Shown here in pieces: positions 35,134-44,023 of a stretch of 64,000 bases of DNA. The stretch is taken from contig NZ_JAUOQE010000002.1 in assembly GCF_030547545.1 (NCBI RefSeq), positions 124,001 to 188,000 on the forward strand, written 5' to 3'. This stretch comes from Amphritea sp. 1_MG-2023. GTDB lineage: Bacteria > Pseudomonadota > Gammaproteobacteria > Pseudomonadales > Balneatricaceae. A model generated the notes under the pieces. The model did not search any database and was not told where the DNA came from. It saw only the letters and a list, made by a program, of their open reading frames with translations. Both the position numbers and the translations under genes were made by a program. Each line of letters begins with the position of its first letter. Positions within the stretch are counted from its first letter, which is position 1.

Positions 35134-35980
35134 ACGCTGTGTAGATCTTGAATGCTTTTTCCCAGATCTCGCCTACTTCACCGTTACCAACAGGCTTGCC
35201 GTCTAGCTTGGTGACCGGTGCAATCTCTTTAGAAGAGCTGGTGATCCACAATTCGTCAGCATTACGGACTTCATCCATTGTAACGGTGCGTTCTTCCAAT
35301 GTCAGAGAGCCGTCTGCCTTGATGCTGTCGATGATGATGCGACGAGTAATACCCGGCAGGATCTGGTTGTCCTGAATAGGGGTGCTAATAACGCCATCTT
35401 TAACGATGAAAGCGTTGCATGAACTACCTTCAGTCAGTTCGCCTTTGGCATTGAATAGCAGTGCTTCATCGTTGCCGCTAGAGTGACCTTCCTGATAGTG
35501 GATCACGTTACCCAGCAGAGCTGTCGATTTGATGTGGCAACGCTGCCAGCGCAGGTCTTCAGTTGAGATCAAGCTGTATTGGTGTACCTGTGTGCGATCA
35601 GTAGGTTCAGGGGTCTTGATACCAAATGCGAAGCAAAAAATGGTTGGCTCAACGCTTTCGGGGTAAGCGTGGTTACGCTTAGTGTCAGTACCACGAGAAA
35701 CGTGCACATACACACCGAGGTTTTCACCTAGGTCGCTGTTTTTAGCAATCAGATCGTCAAGCAGGGTCTTCCACTCGTCAGCGGTGTGGCTGTTTTTGAT
35801 CTCGATGGTCGACAGACCCTTGATCATACGGTTGATATGAGGCATCAGGCCTACAGATTTACCGTTGTAGTATGGAATTACTTCATAAATACCATCGCCA
35901 AACAGAAAGCCGCGATCCAGTGGAGAGATGCGGGCTTCTTCTAGTGGCAGGTATTCGCCATTCAGGTAAGCAATGCTCAT
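35117..35980 (-). CDS. dat: D-amino-acid aminotransferase (class IV PLP)
   Basis: 287 residues, the usual length for D-alanine transaminase. Fold-type IV markers: the N-terminal YLNGEYLPLEEARISPLDRGFLFGDGIYEV, the Schiff-base lysine in CHIKSTALLGNVIHYQ, the glutamate region of LTEGSSCNAFIV, and TSSSKEI near the C-terminus. The R-x-H pair typical of D-amino-acid transaminases appears as RWQRCHIKS. It should interconvert D-alanine or D-glutamate and 2-oxo acids; a branched-chain specificity is less likely. AAGGAAGG precedes the ATG. The gene ends inside a tandem repeat that copies its last codons. Confidence 0.88.
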   Translation of the reverse strand: MSIAYLNGEYLPLEEARISPLDRGFLFGDGIYEVIPYYNGKSVGLMPHINRMIKGLSTIEIKNSHTADEWKTLLDDLIAKNSDLGENLGVYVHVSRGTDTKRNHAYPESVEPTIFCFAFGIKTPEPTDRTQVHQYSLISTEDLRWQRCHIKSTALLGNVIHYQEGHSSGNDEALLFNAKGELTEGSSCNAFIVKDGVISTPIQDNQILPGITRRIIIDSIKADGSLTLEERTVTMDEVRNADELWITSSSKEIAPVTKLDGKPVGNGEVGEIWEKAFKIYTASKFDY

Positions 35981-36360
35981 ATTAACCTTCCTTAAACGTG
36001 TTAGGGACTGTGCCTAGCAGGCAGCCACAGACAATAAACCAAGCCTGTGTCACCTTATAGCAAGGTCCAAAATTATTTGACACTGAGTCGCTGAAAAAAT
36101 TGATCATGCATCGATCGGAGGACAGCTTCCGGGTCGCGTGATTATGCAGCAAGCCGGCCCGTGCTTGTGGCGGTGGGCGACGGATTAACTGCAATCTTAC
36201 TTGTTGGATTGGCCTCAGTGTCTTAGAAAAGAGGAATAGTTGCAATAGCCAGGAAAAGATAAGAAAAAAAATCTGTTTGTGAAATTTTTTTAGGGGTATA
36301 TTTCGAAAAAAATTATGAGGTAGTTATTAATACTGTTGGTGATATAGCTGCTGGGCTTTG
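35981..36360. other. intergenic region before dat
   Basis: About 380 bp between the LysR gene stop and dat on the same strand. A- and T-rich around 36250-36320; no gene, hairpin or operator that I can name. It should contain the dat promoter. Confidence 0.4.
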
Positions 36361-37257
36361 TCATGGAGTATTTTGTAGGCTGTTAACGATAATTTCACGG
36401 CCGTTCTTAGCTAATAGTTGCGGCAGAATGCGATCATCATCAAGCCGCCAGCGGGCGCAGAAGGCGAGCGCCGGGGGGGTAGGTCCTGGATTAAATTGCA
36501 CCAATTTCCCCTGCTCAAGGTAGGGTCGAATGACGGGTTCTGGTAATAGAGCCATGCCTGCACCATCGAGTGTGAGGGTGAGTAGGTTGGCGACGGAGCT
36601 GCAGGTATGAAACACTGGGGTTTCATCTTCTGAACGAAAGAGTTGATATAGATAATCCCAGGGACGCGTATCGCGGGGAAAGCTTAGAATAGGTGAGTGG
36701 CATAGCTGTGCTACATTCTTGACCGGGTTAAGCGATAGGCGTTCCGGCGTCGCACACCAGTATTGTGAAAAACTGCAAAGTGGTTCGGTGATCAATTCAG
36801 GTTGATGATTATCACCGGCGACCATCAGAGCTAAGTCGAGTTGATTCTCTTGTAACTGACGGATAAGGGTCGGCGTGACATCGCTGATGAGCTCAAATGA
36901 CATCAATGGGTGTTGTTGTTGCCACTGTTTTAGCAGTGATGATAGATAAAGGTGTGCCAAGGTGTCGGAAATACCGATTCGTAGAATACCTTTTTGCGGG
37001 TTTTGATCGGTTATCTGCTGCTTCATCTCTTGGCTAATGGCCAACAGCTTTTCGGCGTAGGGGAGTAACTGCATGCCGCGTGATGAGATGCGGGTGCCAC
37101 TTTTATCTCGATAGAAGAGTTGCGCGCCAAGCTCCTCTTCGAGCGCGTGAATTCTCGCGGAGATTGCCGGTTGCGTGGCGTGCAGTTGTTGAGCCGCAGC
37201 ATGAAAACTACCCAAGCGGGCGACTTTTACAAAGGTATTCAGGTTTCTCAGACGCAT
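36361..37257 (-). CDS. LysR-type transcriptional regulator
   Basis: 298 residues. Helix-turn-helix at 3-40 (FVKVARLGSFHAAAQQLHATQPAISARIHALEEELGAQLF), then a LysR effector domain with ILRIGISDTLAHLYLSSLL at its start and GAGMALLPEPVI near the end. It reads in the same direction as dat, 380 bp upstream, so it may regulate dat, but no operator supports this. Effector unknown. Confidence 0.9.
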   Translation of the reverse strand: MRLRNLNTFVKVARLGSFHAAAQQLHATQPAISARIHALEEELGAQLFYRDKSGTRISSRGMQLLPYAEKLLAISQEMKQQITDQNPQKGILRIGISDTLAHLYLSSLLKQWQQQHPLMSFELISDVTPTLIRQLQENQLDLALMVAGDNHQPELITEPLCSFSQYWCATPERLSLNPVKNVAQLCHSPILSFPRDTRPWDYLYQLFRSEDETPVFHTCSSVANLLTLTLDGAGMALLPEPVIRPYLEQGKLVQFNPGPTPPALAFCARWRLDDDRILPQLLAKNGREIIVNSLQNTP

Positions 37258-37403
37258 AGATATAAGGCTCAGCCGATAGTAGTGCCACTATATACAAGCA
37301 GCTCAGTGGTGGAAAGTCATAGTGATGGGAAGTCATGCACTGATGACGTTTTCATGAGGATAGTGTGCGCCGTTAACGATTTGAGCCTTGCTGTTTTAAA
37401 TGC

Positions 37404-37865
37404 TTAGCAGTTCGTGAGTGGCAGCTGAGTGGAAAACTTAATCTCTTCCATGGCAAAGCTCGAGGTGACATCGGTTAGCCCTTTGACGTCACTGATCAGT
37501 TTTTTATAAAAGCGATCGAACGAGTGGATATCTTGTGTGGCGACTCTGAGGAGGTAATCCCACTCGCCAGCCATGCGATAGCATTCCATCACTTCATCAA
37601 AGGCTAATACCGTTGCAGCAAAGTCAGTTAACCATGGCTGTTCATGTTGCTGCGTTTTGATATGCACAAACACCGAGACGCCCGCACCGACTTTAGCGCT
37701 ATCGAGAAGCGCGACTCGGGCTTTAATGATGCCACTATCTTCCAGCCGTTTAATACGTTTCCAGCAAGGTGTGGTGGTTAGGTTAACCTGCTCGGCAATA
37801 TCCGCCACCGAAAGGGTAATATCTTGCTGTAGTAATGTCAGAATTTTCTTATCTATACTATCCAT
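37404..37865 (-). CDS. Lrp/AsnC-family regulator
   Basis: 153 residues, full length for the family. Helix-turn-helix at 3-60 (DKKILTLLQQDITLSVADIAEQVNLTTTPCWKRIKRLEDSGII) and a C-terminal RAM ligand-binding domain (VMECYRMAGEWDYLLRVATQDIHSFDRFYKKLI). The C-W-K-R turn in the recognition helix matches the DecR/YbaO branch, which activates cysteine detoxification genes. It is divergent, over 138 bp, from a PLP enzyme resembling cysteine desulfhydrase, so it most likely controls that gene. Confidence 0.92.
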   Translation of the reverse strand: MDSIDKKILTLLQQDITLSVADIAEQVNLTTTPCWKRIKRLEDSGIIKARVALLDSAKVGAGVSVFVHIKTQQHEQPWLTDFAATVLAFDEVMECYRMAGEWDYLLRVATQDIHSFDRFYKKLISDVKGLTDVTSSFAMEEIKFSTQLPLTNC

Positions 37866-38003
37866 GAAAAACTGATCTCAATTAAACAATAGTTAAGAAA
37901 AATTATTCTATAGTTGATCGGTTTTTACCAGTATAAGATAAAAAATATCTCTGTTGATCAGCGTACACTTTAGGTCTTGATAGCGGGATTTAGGAGTGTG
38001 GTT

Positions 38004-39068
38004 ATGAATGCTTGGATACAGCAGGCGGTGGCGTTGATTAAAGCAGATGCGCAGCGCTCTGCGGATACTCATTTGATTAAGCTGACGCTACCGGTATTGT
38101 CTGGCGTCGATCTGTATCTAAAGGATGAGAGCAGTCATCCGACCGGCAGTTTGAAGCATCGCTTGGCGCGATCACTGTTTTTGTATGCGCTTTGTAATGG
38201 ACAGATATCTCAGAACACCACGGTGATCGAAGCCTCATCTGGCAGTACCGCGGTGTCAGAAGCTTATTTTGCACGCATGATTGGTGTGCCATTTGTGGCG
38301 GTAATGCCGCGAAAAACCGCTAAGGCAAAAATTCAACAGGTCGAGTTTTATGGTGGCCGTTGTCACTTTGTTGATTGTGCCACGCAGATGCATGCTGCTG
38401 CAGTTGCCTTGGCTAAAGAGTGTCATGGGCACTTTATGGATCAGTTTCGCTATGCTGAACGGGCGACCGATTGGCGTGGTAACAGTAATATTGCGGAGAG
38501 CATTTTTAGACAGATGCAACTTGAGCAGCATCCGGTGCCCGCCGCGATTGTGATGAGCGCAGGCACCGGCGGAACCACGGCGACGCTGGGCCGCTATATC
38601 CGCTATCGAGGTTTTAACACGTCCTTGTTAGCCGTTGATCCGGAAAATTCTGTATTTTATGATGTTTGGCAAACAGGGGATACAAGCATAGAGATTCAGC
38701 AGAGTGGGCGGATTGAAGGGATTGGTCGACCCAAAGCGGAGGAATCATTTCAGCCGCATGTTATCGATCGCATGATGACGGTGCCCGATGCCGCTTCTGT
38801 GGCGGCGATGTATTGGTTAGAGCCGTTGCTGGGGCGAAAAGTTGGTGCCTCAACGGGCACGAATCTATGGGGGATGTTAACCCTTGCGGCAGAGATGCAG
38901 CAGCGAGATGAACATGGCTCTTTAGTGACGTTGATTTGCGATAGCGGTGAACGTTATCTGGATAGTTATTATGATGCTGCATGGGTGGCGCAAAATATCG
39001 GCGAGCTTGAGGTTTATCAGCAGCAGTTAGCGGGGTTGTTCACGCATGGATATCGCGCGATGATGTAG
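38004..39068 (+). CDS. PLP-dependent cysteine desulfhydrase/cysteine synthase-like enzyme (Cds1 type)
   Basis: 354 residues of fold-type II. The PLP lysine is K51 in [13 protein letters not shown], the substrate loop is [19 protein letters not shown], and the phosphate cup is [16 protein letters not shown]. The HPTGSLKHR version and the extended C-terminus fit the Cds1-like cysteine desulfhydrase group, which releases H2S from L-cysteine, rather than CysK/CysM. TAGGAG lies before the ATG at 38004. The divergent Lrp-type gene supports a cysteine-related role. Other beta-replacing activity cannot be excluded. Confidence 0.82.
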   Translation: MNAWIQQAVALIKADAQRSADTHLIKLTLPVLSGVDLYLKDESSHPTGSLKHRLARSLFLYALCNGQISQNTTVIEASSGSTAVSEAYFARMIGVPFVAVMPRKTAKAKIQQVEFYGGRCHFVDCATQMHAAAVALAKECHGHFMDQFRYAERATDWRGNSNIAESIFRQMQLEQHPVPAAIVMSAGTGGTTATLGRYIRYRGFNTSLLAVDPENSVFYDVWQTGDTSIEIQQSGRIEGIGRPKAEESFQPHVIDRMMTVPDAASVAAMYWLEPLLGRKVGASTGTNLWGMLTLAAEMQQRDEHGSLVTLICDSGERYLDSYYDAAWVAQNIGELEVYQQQLAGLFTHGYRAMM

Positions 39069-39112
39069 CGTGAGCGAGGGATGTTAACGCAGGTTATGTC
39101 GGGGTCAGAGAC

Positions 39113-39140
39113 AAAAAAACCGCCGCTGGCGGTTTTTTTT
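39113..39140. terminator. bidirectional Rho-independent terminator
   Basis: ACCGCC-GCT-GGCGGT stem extended by A7 and T8 tracts on either side. It separates the converging Cds1-like gene and the D-glutamate cyclase operon. Confidence 0.92.
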
Positions 39141-39154
39141 AATCAGCCGAGTGA

Positions 39155-40009
39155 TTAGTCGGTGTAACCGATTAATGCCCGTAATCCGGCAATCACGCTG
39201 TCGCCTTCTTCTAAGGATAGACCGTCTTCTGTAAGTTCGTTGATACGTGTGACGCCATCGACACTGCCGAGTTTTGACAGGTATTCAATAATGGCTAACG
39301 GATCGGTTTCACCTAGCAGATCACGACCACTCCATAGGCTGAAGAAGGTGATTAGACCGTATGCGCCCCAGTTGGACACATCGGCAATCAGCAGTTCATC
39401 GACGCAAGTTGCAGCGGGCATGATATCCAGCCCTTTAATCGCCTCAGTAATGTTCCCCATGCCGATCTCATTACCGCCATCGCCAATGCCGATGGTGGGA
39501 CATTTTGCGTTATTGACGAAGGTATCAAAGCAAGCGGTGCGGGCGCTGATGCTTTCGCCGCGCATATTGTAATAGCCGCCATCTTCCGCTTGACCAGGAC
39601 GCTCGATTGACAGTACCGCATCAGGGTTGTAGTTGTAGAGTGCTTGAAACGCTTCCAGCGTGCGTTCTTGATGTTCGCCGACGCGGATCTCATGCACACG
39701 ATATTTGTCCATCAGTGCTTGAGAGACGGGAGGGCCACACACCAGCACCGGTGTGGCGCCAAGCTTTTCGAGCGCATCATAAAGGGCAATCGCGCCCAAA
39801 GGGCCGTCGGTTTCAAAGGTATCAACCACCGGAAAACCGGTGCCGATCAAAACATGGCCACGGCATTTATACAGGGTGCGCGCCGCGCGGAGGTAATAAC
39901 CGGTTGCGAGGGCAGGTTGAACCGTTTTCATACCGCGTAGGTTACGGGCAACGAGCAGGTCTTCTACTTGTTTGCTGAGCACGGTTTCGTTGATCTGATT
40001 CTGTGACAT
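39155..40009 (-). CDS. D-glutamate cyclase C-terminal-type protein (DUF4392)
   Basis: 284 residues from the ATG at 40009. The DUF4392 signature is clear: HVLIGTGFPVVDTFETDGPLGAIALYDAL, VLSIERPGQAEDGGYYNMRG, and PTIGIGDGGNEIGMGN with its Gly/Asn/Glu cluster. In mammalian DGLUCY this domain is fused behind a DUF1445 domain, and the enzyme converts D-glutamate to 5-oxo-D-proline. Here the DUF1445 protein is encoded separately, four genes upstream in the same operon. It follows pxpC by 91 bp and ends at a strong terminator, so it is the last gene. Confidence 0.88.
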   Translation of the reverse strand: MSQNQINETVLSKQVEDLLVARNLRGMKTVQPALATGYYLRAARTLYKCRGHVLIGTGFPVVDTFETDGPLGAIALYDALEKLGATPVLVCGPPVSQALMDKYRVHEIRVGEHQERTLEAFQALYNYNPDAVLSIERPGQAEDGGYYNMRGESISARTACFDTFVNNAKCPTIGIGDGGNEIGMGNITEAIKGLDIMPAATCVDELLIADVSNWGAYGLITFFSLWSGRDLLGETDPLAIIEYLSKLGSVDGVTRINELTEDGLSLEEGDSVIAGLRALIGYTD

Positions 40010-40100
40010 AGCGGATTCGCTCTTGAGTAAGTGGGTTAGGTGGCTGACGTCAAACAAGCGTCAGCCACATGATCTATCGGTATGGCTGCAGTGGTTGAGG

Positions 40101-41039
40101 TCAGTCAACGGGGTCGGGCTCGGTATTGTTAAATCGAACATGTGCCAAGCAGTGTAGGTTGTGAGCATCATCAATGGTGATCTCATCAAAGGTTATCCTT
40201 GAACCGGGCAGGAGTTGCGCCATGCGGGCCGTATCCATTGCAATCATCGAACCAATTTTGGGATAGCCGCCGATGGTTTGCCGGTCATTGAGCAACACGA
40301 TGGGCTGGCCATCGGCGGGTATCTGAATGGCCCCGTGACAGATGCCTTCCGAGAGGATGCCATCAATAGCTGGCTTGATTTCTGGCCCTTCTAAGCGATA
40401 GCCCATACGGTCGGCACGATCGGTGACTTGGTATTCGCTGCTGAAAAACAGTCGCTTTTGGTAATCACTAAATGCATCCTGCTGATAACCGGTAATCACT
40501 CGAAGACTAATATTGTCGGCGTAATCGGGGCGATGTGCTTCGGCTAAACGGAAGCCTCGGTGTTCAACCGGAGGCTGACAGTTGAGGTAGTCACCTTGTT
40601 GAAGTTTTTCGCCGGTAAAGCCGCCAATGCCTTCACGGGTAACGGTGGCGCTGCTGGAAAAGCTATGCTCGACTTGGAAGCCGCCACTCACCGCTAAATA
40701 ACTACGTGCGCCTTGAGCAGAAAAACCGACCTCAATTTTATCGCCCGCTTTAATCTTATGGGCATGCCAGCGATCTTGCTCAACACCGTTAATTTTCAAT
40801 GGCATTTCCGCACCGGCTAGGACAATCTGTGCATCGGTTTCCGCTTGTAGCACTAAACCACCAAAGCTAATCTCTAAGGCAGTGGTGTTCATGGGGTTAT
40901 CGACTAAGCGGTTGGCCCATTTAAAGGCGAGTGCATCGAGTGGCCCGCCGGTCGTCAAGCCAATACGGTGCTGGCCAAAGCGGCCAGCATCTTGAATCAG
41001 TGTTAATAGGCCGGGCTGTATGACTTTAAAGCCGCTCAT
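40101..41039 (-). CDS. pxpC: 5-oxoprolinase subunit C (KipA/AHS2 domain)
   Basis: 312 residues. KipA-type landmarks: VIQPGLLTLIQDAGRFGQHRIGLTTGGPLD at the N-terminus, ALEISFGGLVLQAETD, the SYLAVSGGFQ strand, and the RxxRMGYRLEGPEI and IQIPADGQPIVLLNDRQTIGGYPKIG segments. With PxpA and PxpB it hydrolyses 5-oxoproline to glutamate at the cost of ATP. Its start overlaps the pxpB stop by 4 nt (ATGA), so translation is coupled. Confidence 0.95.
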   Translation of the reverse strand: MSGFKVIQPGLLTLIQDAGRFGQHRIGLTTGGPLDALAFKWANRLVDNPMNTTALEISFGGLVLQAETDAQIVLAGAEMPLKINGVEQDRWHAHKIKAGDKIEVGFSAQGARSYLAVSGGFQVEHSFSSSATVTREGIGGFTGEKLQQGDYLNCQPPVEHRGFRLAEAHRPDYADNISLRVITGYQQDAFSDYQKRLFFSSEYQVTDRADRMGYRLEGPEIKPAIDGILSEGICHGAIQIPADGQPIVLLNDRQTIGGYPKIGSMIAMDTARMAQLLPGSRITFDEITIDDAHNLHCLAHVRFNNTEPDPVD

Positions 41040-41746
41040 TTGATCTCTCCCAGTTCGCCACCTTGAGCAAAAAACTCGTCACGGCTGATCGGGTTGAATT
41101 TGATACGGTCACCCACCTGTACCGGCATCGTGGGGCTGGCCTTCGGATCGAACATGCGTGTTGGGCATAGACCGATCAGGTTCCAGCCGCCGGGGGATAC
41201 CGCCGGATAAACCGCCGTTTGACGGTCGGCAATGGCGATCGCGCCGCGAGGAACCTTCATTCGAGGCGTTGATAGACGTGGCGCAGCGATACGCTCATCT
41301 ACTTCGCCGAGATAAGCAAAGCCCGGCGCAAAGCCGATCGCATAGACACGGTATTCCATTTCGCTATGCAGCTTGATGACCTCATCAATACTCAGATCGG
41401 CGCGTTGTGCGAGGGCGTCAAGGTCGGGACCTGATTCGCGACTGTAATACGCGGGGAGGATAACAAGATTGCCTTCATGATTGTCGCTGTTATGCCGTTG
41501 GCCTAAGACTTTGCGAATACAGCGACGTACTTCGATGTGATCGGTCATCAGTTGATCATAGATGACCAGCAACGACGCGTAGGAGGGCACCATATCGATC
41601 AGCTTGCCATCGAGTTCTGACTCAAGGATGGTGACAGCCTGCTGTACTTGAGCAGACACGCGAGGATCGGTTTTCTCACCAAAATAGACAATCAGGGCGT
41701 TTTCACCGGCGACTTCAATACGCATGTTGGCTGCTTCTGTACTCAT
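41036..41746 (-). CDS. pxpB: 5-oxoprolinase subunit B (KipI/AHS1 domain)
   Basis: 236 residues. The KipI/AHS1 core is intact: VPSYASLLVIYD, IGFAPGFAYLGEVDERIAAPRLSTPRMKVPRGAIAIADRQTAVYP and SPGGWNLIGLCP. The B. subtilis homologue KipI inhibits a sporulation kinase, but with pxpA and pxpC adjacent the metabolic role is much the likelier. It overlaps both neighbours by 4 nt. Confidence 0.95.
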   Translation of the reverse strand: MSTEAANMRIEVAGENALIVYFGEKTDPRVSAQVQQAVTILESELDGKLIDMVPSYASLLVIYDQLMTDHIEVRRCIRKVLGQRHNSDNHEGNLVILPAYYSRESGPDLDALAQRADLSIDEVIKLHSEMEYRVYAIGFAPGFAYLGEVDERIAAPRLSTPRMKVPRGAIAIADRQTAVYPAVSPGGWNLIGLCPTRMFDPKASPTMPVQVGDRIKFNPISRDEFFAQGGELGEIK

Positions 41747-42477
41747 TGGCGAATCAACCCGCGTATTTCTTCAATTGCATTTACGCCATCCATATTATCG
41801 CCGTGAACACACAGTGTGTCTGCGCGCAGCGATAATACTTCACCGCTGACGGTGGTCACGCTGCCCTGTTCTTTGAGTTGCTTAACCTGAGCGAGCATCT
41901 TCTCTTTGCTATGTACCGCGCCAGGCTTAGTGCGCGACAGCAGTTTACCATCATCGTCGTAACAGCGATCGGCAAAAATTTCGAACCAGAGTTCAAGGCC
42001 GATGCTATCGGCTTCCTGCTGATGCAGTGCTGCTTGAGGCGTGCTTTGCAGCATGAGCACTAAGGGCCGATGATATTCAGAAATCGCTTGCATGATGATG
42101 GCACGCGTGGCGGTATCGGCCATCATATCGTTGTACAGGGCGCCGTGGGGTTTAACGTAGGTTAGCGTGATGCCCTGCGTGCTGGCCATGCCATCAATGG
42201 CTGAGATTTGATACAGCAGCATCGCTTTAAGCTCTGCTTCGCTGACGTTGAGGCTGCGACGTCCAAAGCCAACGAGATCCGGATAACCAGGATGTGCACC
42301 AACGGTAACCTGATTTTGTTTTGCTAGGGCCAAGGTCTTTTGGAGTACCAATGGATCCCCCGCATGGAAGCCGCAAGCGATGTTCGCTTGATCGATAAAA
42401 GGCATGACCGCTTCATCCAAGCCCATTTTCCAAGCGCCAAAGCTTTCACCCAGATCACAATTCAGACGTAAAGACAT
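41743..42477 (-). CDS. pxpA: 5-oxoprolinase subunit A (LamB/YcsF family)
   Basis: 244 residues. LNCDLGESFGAWKMG at the N-terminus, IACGFHAGDP, VGAHPGYPDLVGFGRR and YVKPHGALYNDM carry the conserved Asp/His residues of the family's TIM-barrel-like active site, and LCVHGDNMDGV is near the end. It is the catalytic partner of PxpBC in ATP-dependent cleavage of 5-oxoproline. The gene follows the DUF1445 gene after 19 bp. Confidence 0.95.
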   Translation of the reverse strand: MSLRLNCDLGESFGAWKMGLDEAVMPFIDQANIACGFHAGDPLVLQKTLALAKQNQVTVGAHPGYPDLVGFGRRSLNVSEAELKAMLLYQISAIDGMASTQGITLTYVKPHGALYNDMMADTATRAIIMQAISEYHRPLVLMLQSTPQAALHQQEADSIGLELWFEIFADRCYDDDGKLLSRTKPGAVHSKEKMLAQVKQLKEQGSVTTVSGEVLSLRADTLCVHGDNMDGVNAIEEIRGLIRQ

Positions 42478-42496
42478 ATTGAATCTCCTGTTATTG

Positions 42497-43285
42497 TTAC
42501 AGAATAGCCAAGCGGCTGTTAGGCAGATCGGTGATCAGCATGTGGCCTGGGCTGTGAGTGATGCAGAAATCGGGTTTAGCTTGTTCAATCGCAACTTGAG
42601 GGGTGACGCCGCAGGCCCAAAAAACGGGTAGTTCACCCTCTTTAATGGTGACAGCGTCACCAAAGTCGGGGCTATTGATATCGTTAATACCGATTTGCGC
42701 CGGATCGCCTAGATGTAGCGGTGCACCGTGTACAGATGGGAAGCGGGTACAGATTTGAACGGCGCGAATTGCATCCGCCGCTTTCATCGGGCGCATACTG
42801 ACAACGGTGGTGCCGCTGAAGCGACCTGCGCTTTTACACTCGATATTGGTGCGATACATCGGCACGTTAACACCTTCGGTGATGTTACGTACTTCCAAGC
42901 CGTCGGCGATGAGTGCTTCTTCGAAAGAGAATGAGCAGCCGAGTACGAAGGTCACGAGATCATCACGCCAGAAGGAGGTGAGATCGGCTACTTCTTGAGT
43001 GAGGACGCCTTTTTCGTAGATTCGGTATTTGGGGACATCGCGACGAATATCGATATCTTGGCCTAGCTCCGGCAGCATAAATTCGCCAGGCTGACTGGAC
43101 ATGCCGACAATAGGGCAGGGTTTGGGGTTTTTTTGGCAGAACTGCAGGAAATCGTTAGCCCAGGCTTGCGGCATTATGGCGAGGTTTCCCTGAACAAATC
43201 CTTGGCCGTAACCTGAGGTGTTGCCGGTAAACTCACCGCTACGAATCTGTTGGCGGATTGCAAAAGGTGATATCTCTTTGTTCAT
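42497..43285 (-). CDS. D-glutamate cyclase N-terminal-type protein (DUF1445/YcsI)
   Basis: 262 residues, first gene of the operon. YcsI landmarks: [21 protein letters not shown], the [26 protein letters not shown] segment with its Cys, [25 protein letters not shown], and [10 protein letters not shown] followed by [12 protein letters not shown] and [13 protein letters not shown]. The family, formerly called putative hydro-lyase, corresponds to the first half of DGLUCY. It should act on D-glutamate or 5-oxo-D-proline and feed or complement PxpABC. Confidence 0.92.
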   Translation of the reverse strand: MNKEISPFAIRQQIRSGEFTGNTSGYGQGFVQGNLAIMPQAWANDFLQFCQKNPKPCPIVGMSSQPGEFMLPELGQDIDIRRDVPKYRIYEKGVLTQEVADLTSFWRDDLVTFVLGCSFSFEEALIADGLEVRNITEGVNVPMYRTNIECKSAGRFSGTTVVSMRPMKAADAIRAVQICTRFPSVHGAPLHLGDPAQIGINDINSPDFGDAVTIKEGELPVFWACGVTPQVAIEQAKPDFCITHSPGHMLITDLPNSRLAIL

Positions 43286-43579
43286 CAGTAAAGCCTTATT
43301 CTGCGGGCCGCAAAGCGGCGGTTCTTGAATGTATGTAACCTATCAAAGCTATTGCTTCACGCGAGAAGCGGTGGTGATGTATGAGCCTCTGCGTATGTTG
43401 CAGCGGACATATTCGTAAGGCACAGCGATAGCGTTCGCCTTGCCGTGATAACAGGATACAGGAGGCTAATGAAAACGCCTGTATAGTCAGTATCGGGGAT
43501 GACCGATCAGCATGAAGGATCAGTCGAGTGACTGACAATATCAGCGGCTGAACGGTTGATCAATGAAGTCTGTTGACGA

Positions 43580-43771
43580 TTAGTGGGCGTCCATCCACTG
43601 TTCAACTTGCGCTTTGGAGCGACCAAAAAAGACCACCCGTGCAGTTGAATTCAGGCTGCCATTGTGCCCGATGCTACGACGATAAACCCACCAGCTGTTT
43701 GCGTTTTTTTCAATGATTTGGTCAACGTGACGCAGTTGCTGAAATTGGTTCAGCGGTATCATTGTGCTCAT
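43580..43771 (-). CDS. small hypothetical protein
   Basis: 63 residues, hydrophilic, with W-W-V-Y-R-R in the middle and a C-terminal FFGRSKAQVEQWMDAH that looks like a protein-like amphipathic helix. AGGAGAGCG lies upstream of the ATG, somewhat far (about 12 nt). I do not recognise the family. It is isolated, about 300 bp before the DUF1445 operon promoter region. Confidence 0.5.
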   Translation of the reverse strand: MSTMIPLNQFQQLRHVDQIIEKNANSWWVYRRSIGHNGSLNSTARVVFFGRSKAQVEQWMDAH

Positions 43772-43925
43772 GGTATTGGTCGCTCTCCTAGTAGATTCAT
43801 CACTATTATCAATATGACCTTTATTGTGGCGCTAGCGCGGTAACCTGTCTAATGAATAATCGCTAACAGATCTGATAATAATTTTTTATCAGGATCGAAG
43901 GCACAAGCTTAAGAGTGGCAGCTGC

Positions 43926-43955
43926 TATTATCAGGTGCCATATTATCAAGTGCTA
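43926..43955. repeat. 15-bp direct repeat upstream of the EAL-HDOD 3' end
   Basis: TATTATCAGGTGCCA and TATTATCAAGTGCTA are adjacent. A hairpin (CTGATAA/TTATCAG, 43872-43892) lies 34 bp away. No function is apparent. Confidence 0.4.
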
Positions 43956-44023
43956 TTAATGGTGTGACCTAGGGGGATGAGTGTTGTCTAGCTGAATTCT
44001 GTTGTTAACCTGTTGAGGTTACG

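Noticed and set aside
43296-43538. 80-codon minus-strand frame upstream of the DUF1445 operon
   Set aside because: Biased, His/Arg-rich translation without a ribosome site or any family resemblance; more likely the operon's promoter region.
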